NCBI RefSeq assembly: GCF_000224145.3
Contig: NW_004190459.2
Span: 62,001-126,000, forward strand
Direction of reading: 5' to 3'
Length of the DNA stretch: 64,000 bases
DNA from: Ciona intestinalis
Lineage: Eukaryota; Chordata; Ascidiacea; Phlebobranchia; Cionidae
The translations under genes were made by a program, and so were the position numbers. Positions 37,514 through 46,953 of the stretch are shown one piece after another. Under the pieces are notes generated by a model, which searched no databases, was not told where the DNA came from, and saw nothing but the letters and a program-made list of their open reading frames with translations. Positions within the stretch are counted from its first letter, which is position 1. Each line of letters opens with the position of its first letter.

Positions 37514-37752
37514 NNNNNNNNNNNNNNNNNNNNNNNNNNNNNNNNNNNNNNNNNNNNNNNNNNNNNNNNNNNNNNNNNNNNNNNNNNNNNNNNNNNNNNN
37601 NNNNNNNNNNNNNNNNNNNNNNNNNNNNNNNNNNNNNNNNNNNNNNNNNNNNNNNNNNNNNNNNNNNNNNNNNNNNNNNNNNNNNNNNNNNNNNNNNNNN
37701 NNNNNNNNNNNNNNNNNNNNNNNNNNNNNNNNNNNNNNNNNNNNNNNNNNNN
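37514..37752. other. Assembly gap (239 N)
   Basis: A run of 239 N. Translated frames across it are artefacts. Confidence 0.99.
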
Positions 37753-37937
37753 TAGGGGTAAATGTGTTCGGTATGTTATTAGTCACGATACCTAAAAGGG
37801 ACGCTACCAATTTTACCAGAACAGACACGGCAACTTAGATAACGTGCCATATCTATGAAGTCATTTGTAGTGGCAATAGGAAACCGACCACAGCTTATGA
37901 TGATCCAAAAAAACTTTTAAGTCGTTTCCAACGAAAG

Positions 37938-38138
37938 TAAATATATAGGAGGATGGGGAAGACGGGACACCTTATCATTATATTTTCTCGTTCCATTTTG
38001 AAGTAAACAAAAACATTCAGAGAATTATAAAATCGTATCCTGAAGACTCTCATGGACCATTGCTAATTATTTAAAACCGATCAAGATATTTGGATTTTAT
38101 GCGCCAAAGGTGTCCTATTTTACCCCACAGTACTGTAC
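37938..38138. mobile_element. MITE copy, full length
   Basis: Left end ATAGGAGGATGGGGAAGACG, right end TCCTATTTTACCCCACAGTA. The interior has TCATGGACCATTGCTAATTA and ACCGATCAAGATATTTGGAT. Confidence 0.8.
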
Positions 38139-40228
38139 GAATTTTATTAAAGGCTAAAGCATCTGTTTTTGGAACCAAGGACGTATGGTTTGCATGAGGT
38201 CCACACAATTTTGGAATGCATAAATAGTAAACACATTTTCTAAATGCTGACGGACGTTATCAGTCTGTGGTCTTCACGAGTTCGAACGATAATTCGACAC
38301 CGTAAACTTTGACAAACTAAATTAGAATCGGCTTTTCTCCTGATAATTTTCTTTGCGCAGGCTGGATATATACGCGGTAATGAAAATACATCAACTAATT
38401 TAGGCTTTAATTTATTTTGTTTAAACCAAACAGGGTCTGTCTATTTTAAAATCCCAGAATTTAGGTTTAAACTGGTAAAGTTTAAAAGCGTAGGCCGATT
38501 GACACAACAGATTCGGACACCTGTACGAATTTAGAGACTTGTTGTTTACTGTGTAAACTCCAATAGGTGCTACGAGTAGTGGTGGCCAGTTTAGGTTGCA
38601 ACAATTATCCAGTGGCCGAAAGAACGAAATTTGGGTGGCCGAGACCAGTTACAAGAGTATAAGGGACACACATAGGCATCTAAACCTTTTTTGCGCGTTT
38701 TTATTTCGAAAACGTACGCCTAGAATTACCAGGGTCCAAAATGTGGTTTCCCTATGCATGATTCACAGACACTAATACTACTTGTTTACAACGGATATAA
38801 ATCTTCTTACTTTGTCAATCAAAACAGAGGTCAATAATATGTTAACTGAGAATACAACTGTTGTAATCAAAGACTGAATAAACTTCTTAAGTTGAATGTG
38901 ATAATAGTGTAAGGAGAATGGAAATTGCAGAAACGAATTTGCTACTTTTACATACTGCCAACTGTAATGTTTACTTTAATTGTCAATTTAACACGGTTTA
39001 CAGCAAAAATATGGTCGATTATTACATTCGTAAAAGTTCCCCAAAAAATCAGATTCAATTTGAAGGAGTTCAAAAAACATAGATTGCGCTTCGTGTTGGA
39101 CCTTTGCACAGTCGAAACCGCAATAAACACTTCAGAAAAAGTCCCACCGACGAATACTCGCGTAAAACCGTGCAATTAAATGACTCAATGTTCTGAACAT
39201 ACATTGAAATTGGACAAGTTCAGTTAAAAATAACACGCACTTAAAATCGCAACAGCGGCTAGCGGCAAACAAGATTAGAATCAAACTGATTGCGACTGCA
39301 ATAACATCACTTAGATCGCCTTATTTGAGCATTTCGCAACTAAACTGACTGGTTTTGAATCTAAGTTCAAGCACACAGGTGCTACTGCTTTGTCGTGTTA
39401 CCGCAATTAAATTCCAAAACAAGCTGACAGAAAAGTGAACAATTTAAGCCGACAGGTATGTTCAAAACATGGCAGGCCTAGGAAGCACTCTTATTCGGTT
39501 GTTATGGCACGTGTTTCCGCAATGTGCGGGAAACATTCAACTGTCAAGAGATGGAAATTGTATAAAGAATCCATGTGCACTTGCTAAGTGAGAAAATCGG
39601 ACAAGTTATCAGGCTGCAAAAATAACTACGAAAGCATTGGTTAAAGATAGCTTAGTGTTTATCTAAAAAAAAAGTTAAGCTGCTGTATTAGCATTCAATT
39701 CATATTTGTATGATTTATGTTATGTATCTGACAAATGTGTAAATTTTCGCAGAAACTGGATAATTACAGATGTCTGCGTAAAAATGTCGACAAAGCAATT
39801 AAAATGTAATTTACCACTCGTTGCAGTGAATCACATTTCGCATATTTGATACGGATAACACAAACGACGCTTTTGGCTTTATGGTCCTCTCACAACTGTT
39901 GTTGTTTTTAATCCTGAAATTGGATTACTTACAAAAATATTTGCGCTCGCAACTTTTGCATGCATTTTGTGTCGCCTCTCTCGTGCACTATTGCGGTAAT
40001 TTTCCACTGGTCACACATGGCCACCCTTGCGGAACGCGACAGCAACAACGAGTTGCGTGCCGAAGTCAAATTACCAGTATACTGCTGAGAGCAAGTCCAC
40101 GCAAGCAGAAGCAAGCCAAATACGGATTGGGGATGCCCCAACCCCATTATAGGATTAGTAAAGCCCGCATTAACTTTCACCCTGCCAAGACCTCGCCCAG
40201 ATAATAAAACGACCGAAACAACAATTTA

Positions 40229-40390
40229 TAGACTACAAACTAAAATACCATTTTTTCTATGATCGTAATATCCGTCAATTTTTTATGATCGTTATATCAA
40301 CTTTTTGTATGGTCAAAGAATCAACCAAAATTTAACAATTTAGACTACAAACTAAAATACGATTTTTTTTCTATGATCATAATATCTGTC
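40229..40390. repeat. Two-copy tandem repeat, about 115-bp period
   Basis: GACTACAAACTAAAATACCA at about 40230 recurs as GACTACAAACTAAAATACGA at about 40344, each followed by a T-run and CTATGATCRTAATATCYGTC. A shorter internal repeat TATGATCGTTATATC lies between them. It is in the 3' flank of DNAJC17. Confidence 0.6.
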
Positions 40391-41054
40391 AAAATAACAT
40401 GGCCTTCGAGACTCTGACTTTTCACTGCATAATGCATCTTTGTCTTGATTTCTGCATTTAATTTTATTTTCTCCTGATAAATAACCTGTTTGAATCCAAC
40501 ACTGCCAAATCTCACATCTTCAGTTTGCAGCAATAAATCTTATCTGCTTAGATACAGAATGTTGATTAATATCGAATATCAAAATACACAATATGCTAAA
40601 CTAACCCAAATCTGCCCTGCACATGTTTAATTAGGAGAATTTAAATATAACCAAACAACGAAAAGTCAAATAAAGCTTACTTCAAATCACATTATATGCC
40701 ACATCAAGATATTTTCCATAAAAGAAAAGAAATATCTTACTAAATCATGAACAAAGCTGCATCTACTTCATAATAAACATGATAACCTCAAAATACATAA
40801 AAAGAATCCAAAACTACAGATAACACACCATCCATGCAGTGTATAACCAATTTCATTTTCAGTTTAAATCTTATTAAGACAGCCACAGGTAAAAACACAA
40901 CATATTACTGTTACCCCAAGGTATATTAAGAATTGATTCCTTTTTACAGAATTGTTGATATTTCGTAACAAAACCTGCCTATTTAATTAACTAAACATAC
41001 TTATAAATAACACTTTTTGTAATTAATTTCAGCTTATATATCTGTATGTGAAAC
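40391..41054. other. 3' flank of DNAJC17
   Basis: AT-rich. On the minus strand an open segment at 40345-40533 has a coding-like look (GFKQVIYQEKIKLNAEIK) but no family match and no supported acceptor. An additional 3' exon of DNAJC17 or chance are both possible. Confidence 0.3.
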
Positions 41055-44000
41055 TCATGCAGTATATTTCCCCACAGACCCACAAATACACTTCACCTTA
41101 TAACTGGCAGTTGCCCCTCCCATGCCACCTGGTGGGTCAGAGAAATGCTTCGGAAGTTCGCTAGGTGGCGCTGTATTTGGTTTCCCGCTTAACCAAGATA
41201 TTCGAAGTTGGTTACTTGGCAATCCGAGTTCGACTGATTTTGCGAGTTCCTGTTTGAAAATATTTAAATAAAAAAAAACATATTTATTATTGTATAAATG
41301 AATGTCACTGTCACACATTGTGGGGCAATTTAGAGTATGTGTATTTATGTTAACAGCAACCATGTAGTGCTAAAAAACTTATAAATATTAGTTTAAAGTA
41401 AACAAATATAAATTAATAAACCAGGTATATTACCGCAGCTTTTGCATCAGCCAGTTCGATGATGGCACTTCCTTTCTTCTTTGATAAAATCAATCCGTTT
41501 ACATTGCAATACTGTACAAGAACATTTGATTTACAAGATGTAGGAAAAACCTAATATAGGAAGGTATAATATGACCTTACATGTAACACTGCAGACTTAA
41601 CCAATTTGGTCTCACCCCGCATACAACCATGTTAAAGCTAAAAAACAGAACAGTACGATCTAAGTACAAAGAGTTATGCTGGATCAAATGGATGCTTGAA
41701 AATATAAAATATTAATACAAACAATACATTTTTTACAACTTTTGGCTTTTTGATCATGTACAAAATAATAATACAAGTTTCATAACAAAAACATACTTTG
41801 GAAAACATTTTCTTTAACATATCTTCGTTATAACCACCATTGTTTTCATCTTCTTTGAGCGACCTCCATTTTAACTTGAGGCGGGCAGGTTCCTTTGGTT
41901 GGTCATTATGTATAAGAGTGCTCTCTGTAAAATAAAGTTACATTAATGTGAAGTGTATGATTTTTAATTAATAACAATATGTGTATGGTGAATTACGTAA
42001 ATCTGGCCACGACCAAGTGGTGATGAAGTTGAACCATTCTCTTAAGAAATAACAGTCAAGATTAAGTGCTATTCAATATGTTGGAAACAAAAATGAAGTC
42101 CCAACGAATTGTATATTTGGACTTAATTTAGTTTGCTACATACTTTAATTAACAACATATGTGAATTAAGTTATCCTATGATAAGAAATTAATGAATTAT
42201 ATTAAATGAAAACAACCAATAGACAAGAACTAACATAAAAGCAAGCCATTAAAACATGCGATGAATAAAAAATACATGGGAAATAAAAAGGTACCTGCGT
42301 AACAACAATAAAATGTTATGTATCGACTTTTAAGTAATTTTCGTCACACCTATTATGACTTGTATATAAGTTTTTTTAAAGTTAATCAAACACAAGTGTG
42401 AAAGAAAAACGTGTGAAAAAATTTAACATAACAAACAGTCAGTGTTGTTCACTTTGATGGATTAATATTTTTTTTTGTTGAGTATAATTTACTATAATGT
42501 TTCAGTTACAGTTAGTTTTTATAAGAAAAGTATCTGGAAACACTGCTTGAAGTTTGTGCATAAACACAAGAAGATAAAGAAAACAAAATTCCATACAGAG
42601 TAAGATGAACAACTTATTTCATGCATCACTGAACTTGAGCACAGTAAAGCACGACGTCATTGTAAAGCTTCACTATGCGTAAACATTGTGCAGATTGTGG
42701 TAAGAAACAAATATTTCAATACTGCTTACTCGATCACTAAGTGGAAATCTAACTTTTTCATTGACAGACATGGTATATGTTTTTTTAAATGTTGATCGAT
42801 TTTAAAGTTAACTTAAAAAGTTAGAGAAGACAAAATGGCAGTTCCAGCACCTCCACCTTACACAGGTGCCGAGATGAAACTTGTTCCTGTTTATTTGTCA
42901 CCAAGTCAAGGAGGGTTGTTGCAACACAGTGGCGTATAGCAACATAGGTTGTCATACCAAGGTGGTATGCAGCAACAGGGGTTGTCATACCAAGGTGGCA
43001 TGCAGCAACAGGGGTTGTCATACCAAGGTGGCATGCAGCAACATGGGTTGTTAAACGAAGCAAAACAACCACCAACTCACAGCATGGCAATAAATATAAA
43101 ACCAGTCAACCTTCAAATGGTGGCATCCAATATTACAACTCCTCCTGTCGCAGCAACACACCACAATCAACAAATATTTCTTGCACAAAATCAACGAACA
43201 AATGAAGAAATAGAAGAAGAAAAAGATAAAGCAAAGAGTAAAGGTGAATTTTCTTCATACAAAATTATTCGCTTTAGTAAATTTGAAACAGTTTATTTTC
43301 ACAGCCACACGAGATGAGTTGTGTTGCACAGGTTTATGTGTGGTTGGTGTGCTTGAAATGCTTGGTGGGATCGCTCTTATTGCAATCGGCCTAGCAACCA
43401 TGCCGTTCTTTTGTGTTGCAATGGTTACATGGCCAGCGGGGGCAGCAATGATGATGCCGAAGCCGCCACAATAACCGGAGGGGAAGTTGCTCGCCAAGGC
43501 GCGAAAAAAAATAAGAAAAAGGCAAAGGAACAAAACAGGACCCAACAGGCAGTGTTATACAGTATAAGTCCTTCAGAAAATGTAACTGCAATGACAGCAA
43601 CAGCAGTTTCCATGACACCAGTGAATCAGAGGGCAAACAATATGACATACAACATGGGACAATTCAATTACCAAGAGCAAGTGTAAAACAAACACAAATA
43701 AATATATGTTTCACATGGTGTACCGTGTACATATTGTTTTTGTGCATAACACTACATAACCAAAATTACCTAACCTAACTGTGTATTCCTAAAGGTAAAA
43801 AGCAAATCAACTAATTGTGTACAATTTTTTATTTGTAAATTTATAACTTGCTTTATTTTCCAACCTACTGCATAAGTGTAACTTAAGATTTTGCTTTTAA
43901 TAATTTTAAACTTATTCTTATTACCGTTTATTTCATCACTTCAAACCTGTTATAACTTTGTTGAGTGATAAATGAAAACAAATGCTTGTATAAAATAAAA

Positions 44001-45997
44001 GTCCAGGTCATTACATCAAAAATGCAATAAATGCATGAATGTAATAAAAGATTATTTTGTTCAGTCAACACACTAAATAAATTTGACAATTTTAACCTCC
44101 TGTGTTGCGGGGAAATGTCAGTCGTTATAACACAGGTGTTCTGTTTTATACACCATGTAAGTAACTTTGTGGGTAATTTTGTGTTATTATATAAATGACA
44201 ATAAAAATGGCCGATAATGTACCACTGGGTGGAGACTTTTACAACCACAATGGTAGCACAATGGTAGCAGCGTTCAGCCTTTAACCCATAACCTCTGGGC
44301 TAAAGGCAAGCGCTATCCACTGTGCCAGAACAAAACATAAAAACCGACAAAACTAAAACTGTACAACTTACCCTCTTTTTTCATTTGTTCTCTCATATAA
44401 CGTTGTTCCTCTTCCAATATTCTTGATCCTTCATCTCTTAATCTTTCAATCTTATAAACAAAAATTTGTAAGTAAACCAGACAATGCATTCAGGTAAAAA
44501 TATGATGTTATATTCATAAAACAAATATATTCTCAATCTTTCAGTTTTATTCTTATAAAAGAAAATTTAAAAGTTGGGTAAACCAAATACTGCATTAAGA
44601 TTAAGGTAAAATATGAAGACGAAGTTGTATTCAATACTCATAAAACAAAAATATAAATCTATAAATAATAACTTTTAAATTTTTCTTTAATTGAAAGATT
44701 AAGAATATATTTGTTTTATGTATAAATAATACAACCTAAAAAAGAAAATACACATTTGTAGAACATAAAAGATGTGCTGCTAATTAAAACTCATGCTTCA
44801 GATTAGTTAGCTTGTTTCTTAAAAAAAGTATATATATATATATATAAAATCTGACATGGAAAATAAATTAGTTTGCACCTCATGCTTCAGATTGGTTTTT
44901 GCTTGTTTCTTCTCTATCTGATCCGCAGCTTGTTCTCTTGCTTCTAAATCTAAGTTAATAAAATATAATGTAAAACAGAAGCAATTTTACATAAGATATT
45001 ATAGAATAGGATTTATTTAAGTTTGATGTTTTACAACTAATTACCTTCTTTTACTTTCCTTCGTTTAGCATCAAGTTGTTGGGTTCTCTCTTTTGCCGCT
45101 CTCCTTGCCCGTAAAACATGATCGTAAGCAGCCTGTAATACAAAACCAAACAAATCTTCATATAAGTACAAATTCTATAGTTATATTCATACCCTTGCTC
45201 CAACATCTGACAGAATTTCCAAAGCTTGTGACAATTGATGAAATGTTTCCGCTGAAACATTCAATCAAGCATAAATAAAAAACCAACAAGCAAATTTCTT
45301 AAAGTTTATTTTCTATAGGACAAAATGCGCAGTCAACTTTCTAGCATGTAGAATTGGTAAAACAAAATATAAGGTGATATAGTCAGAGTTTAGCATTCAT
45401 ATTGCAGTGAATAATAGTTTACTAATGTTGCGGTTTACACATTACATGCATCATGGTTTAATAATGTCGAGAGTCACCAGCCTCTTTTTGTCTAACAACT
45501 AGAATAACAGTATCACTTTAGCAGAAAAAATAATATCGGTAGGTCTCTTATTTAAGGAATTTATTTCGAAATGACATACAAGTGCGATTGATTACTGTTA
45601 ACACAACCTTCTCATTATAGTTTATTTAAATGCTAGGCAAATGTCACAATACATAAAAACGTTCTAAGCAAATGCCACATTACATAAAGTAATATATACC
45701 TAATATTAATAACCATACCTGCTTTTGGGTTGTCTGGATTTTTATCTGGATGACATTTCAATGCTTTTGCTCTGTAAGCTTTTTTAATCTAAAAAATTAT
45801 AACGTGAGTTTTAAAATGTATTTATATATTTAATAAAGCAAGGTCACAATTACATTGAATACGAGGTATTTGATTTTAAACAATCCGTGTTAAATATTAA
45901 AATAACAAACCTGTTTCGGGGTAACATCTTCTGCAATCTCCAGGAGTTTGTAGAGGTCTAATTTCATTATATCATCTTTCTTTTTATTGTTCGTCAT
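41055..45997 (-). CDS. DNAJC17: DnaJ homolog subfamily C member 17 (J domain plus RRM)
   Basis: A nuclear J-domain protein tied to pre-mRNA splicing in other animals. Nine exons: 45997-45911, 45788-45719, 45251-45193, 45132-45045, 44949-44879, 44450-44372, 41924-41797, 41511-41434, 41249-41055. All phases agree, giving 284 aa (human about 304). The J domain is N-terminal ([14 protein letters not shown], then [16 protein letters not shown] with the HPD triad, then [13 protein letters not shown]). A charged coiled coil follows ([17 protein letters not shown]). The C-terminal half has [17 protein letters not shown] and an RRM-like part ending [11 protein letters not shown], all in the DNAJC17 order. 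The 2.4-kb intron after exon 6 contains a gene on the other strand. Duplicated scraps of exons 5 and 6 lie in the introns. The last exon could continue by splicing at the AAG/GTGAAG after ASYK. Confidence 0.93.
42835..43686 (+). CDS. Nested two-exon gene of unknown function, reading frame interrupted
   Basis: Lies on the opposite strand inside a DNAJC17 intron. Exon 1 is 42835-43243. A 61-bp GT-AG intron (phase 1) joins it to exon 2 from 43305, and an AATAAA stands at 43698 just past the distal stop. The translation starts [20 protein letters not shown] (with a PPPY WW-ligand motif). A glutamine-rich 11-residue repeat ([11 protein letters not shown]) follows, then an acidic/basic linker ([13 protein letters not shown]), a Cys-containing hydrophobic segment ([19 protein letters not shown]) and a basic tail ([15 protein letters not shown]). 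Two lesions are visible: an in-frame TAG at 42937-42939 where the repeat would have CAG, and a one-base frame change at the G5 run 43438-43442. Without the frame change exon 2 stops at 43474; the better tail is in the other frame to 43686. It could be a decaying gene, an allele or sequencing errors. Family not recognised. Confidence 0.5.
42916..43047 (+). repeat. 33-bp coding tandem repeat, four units
   Basis: Units start at 42916, 42949, 42982 and 43015. Units 2-4 are nearly identical (TTGTCATACCAAGGTGGCAT...), and the first is diverged and contains the TAG. The near identity suggests recent expansion. Confidence 0.85.
43698..43703 (+). promoter_or_regulatory. Polyadenylation signal of the nested gene
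   Basis: AATAAA on the plus strand, 12 bases past the distal stop (43684-43686). Its position favours the reading frame that ends at 43686. Confidence 0.5.
44130..44335 (-). mobile_element. tRNA-derived SINE copy
   Basis: The same family as the copy at 1740-2024. It shares ACCATGTAAGTAACTTTGTG, ATGGTAGCA and CTCTGGGCTAAAGGCAAGCG, with the tRNA-like head at the right end (CTATCCACTGTGCCAGAACA). It is in the large DNAJC17 intron. Confidence 0.65.
44440..44650. repeat. Tandem duplication of the DNAJC17 exon 6 boundary
   Basis: The stretch AATCTTTCAATCTTATAAAC with its following intron (GTAAGTAAACCAGACAATGC) recurs about 90 bases further right as CAATCTTTCAGTTTTATTCT and GGGTAAACCAAATACTGCAT. 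The second copy carries a dead piece of the exon 6 start. Confidence 0.6.
44788..44890. repeat. Partial duplicate of DNAJC17 exon 5 end
   Basis: CTCATGCTTCAGATTAGTTA at about 44790 resembles CTCATGCTTCAGATTGGTTT at 44880-44899, the donor side of exon 5. They are separated by a TA microsatellite. The left copy is intronic and lacks the rest of the exon. Confidence 0.55.
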
Positions 45998-46953
45998 CTT
46001 TTAACTACCGAATTGTTACAAAACGATAATAACGTGTGCTGACTTACTTTTGAATTAAAAAAATTGATCAAAATCGTTTTCTTTACGTTGCTTCGCGATA
46101 AGAAAATCTTTTACTCGGGAGTTCCCCTGTCTATATATATTGTCAACTTTTGATGGGGAGCAGAAAACAATCGAGTGAAGGATACGACCCAATACAAAGG
46201 TATTGTGTTGCAGTCTTAACTTCATTATTAAAAATAAAACCATTAGCATATATTATTACCCTTTTTGCATGGTCACTTTCATGCGCGTAAGTACTCGCAT
46301 ATTTACTCGCAAAAACAAAGTTAACACGCATAACGTCATAAGCGTGTTACCTGCTGTAGGAGGTTGGTTGTTACTCGCATTATGCGAGTAAAGAAAAGTA
46401 TGGTGGAAGTACAGTTTCACTTTTAAGGGCCTAATCTTTTTCGGGTATTTTTTTTACAGGATTTAGTTGGTAATAGGACCACGAGGTGTTAAAACTTATT
46501 TTATAAACTAGATTTACCAATATTTCGCTAAAATAGGCTTACTGAATGTTGATACGCGCACAACCAAATGACCATGCAAAATAACGCTGTTAGCGAGTTA
46601 TCATATGACGAGTTAATGCGGATCGCTATTCGCATTAACTTTTTACCATGCAAAAAGGGTATAAGAGTGCTGGCAACCGACCTAACGATGTCTAAGAATG
46701 CGCACTACTTACCTGTACTACCTACACTACATAAGATTGCAACTGTTTTGACTATCAACAAAAACTCAATACTCCAACGTGTAAAATAATTTATTTAACC
46801 TGCATATGTACATCTATGTTGCTACGAGATATACACATATGACAAGCACGACAAGAGCAGCGCAAAGATGACGTCAACAGGCAGTCGGGGACTATTAAAA
46901 TCAATAGCAACTGATATGCAAGCATATGTGCAAATTTAAAATTGTTGATTATT
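45998..46953. other. DNAJC17 promoter side and C19orf47-like 3' flank
   Basis: No gene is supported. An AATAAA on the minus strand at 46790-46795 would serve the C19orf47-like gene. A TGACGTCA lies at 46869. A cluster of palindromic elements at 46282-46391 is listed separately. Confidence 0.4.
46282..46391. promoter_or_regulatory. Cluster of TACTCGCA motifs and palindromes upstream of DNAJC17
   Basis: TACTCGCA occurs at about 46292, 46304 and 46372. The last is half of a palindrome, TTACTCGCAT-T-ATGCGAGTAA, at 46371-46391. A second inverted repeat (TAACACGC ... GCGTGTTA) surrounds TAACGTCATA at about 46322-46349. It lies about 300-400 bases above the DNAJC17 start codon, so promoter control is a plausible inference. 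Confidence 0.4.

Larger units (their letters stand above)
27767..40228. other. About 12.5-kb gene-poor region downstream of the CDC42 effector gene
   Basis: The first 0.4-0.7 kb is the likely 3' UTR (AATAAA at 28177-28182). Beyond that no exon is supported. The longest open frame (162 codons at 29692-30180) shows no family match or exon pattern. MITEs lie at 31763-31910, 32252-32625 (with one nested inside), 33401-33675, 34785-34977, 36511-36602 and 37938-38138. Five TGACGTCA sites lie in 33984-35328, and a 239-N gap is at 37514-37752. Confidence 0.5.

Noticed and set aside
37427..37828. Open frames crossing the N gap at 37.5 kb (and likewise 23.7 kb and 62.7-63.2 kb)
   Set aside because: They are open only because N has no stop codons.
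39881..40204. The 107-codon plus-strand frame near 40 kb and its antisense partner
   Set aside because: No family match. Both frames being open over the same GC-richer patch is more likely chance than two genes.
40345..40533. Minus-strand open frame downstream of DNAJC17 as a tenth DNAJC17 exon
   Set aside because: The translation does not resemble the DNAJC17 C-terminus and no good acceptor in the right phase is present. The DNAJC17 model already ends in a stop at 41055.
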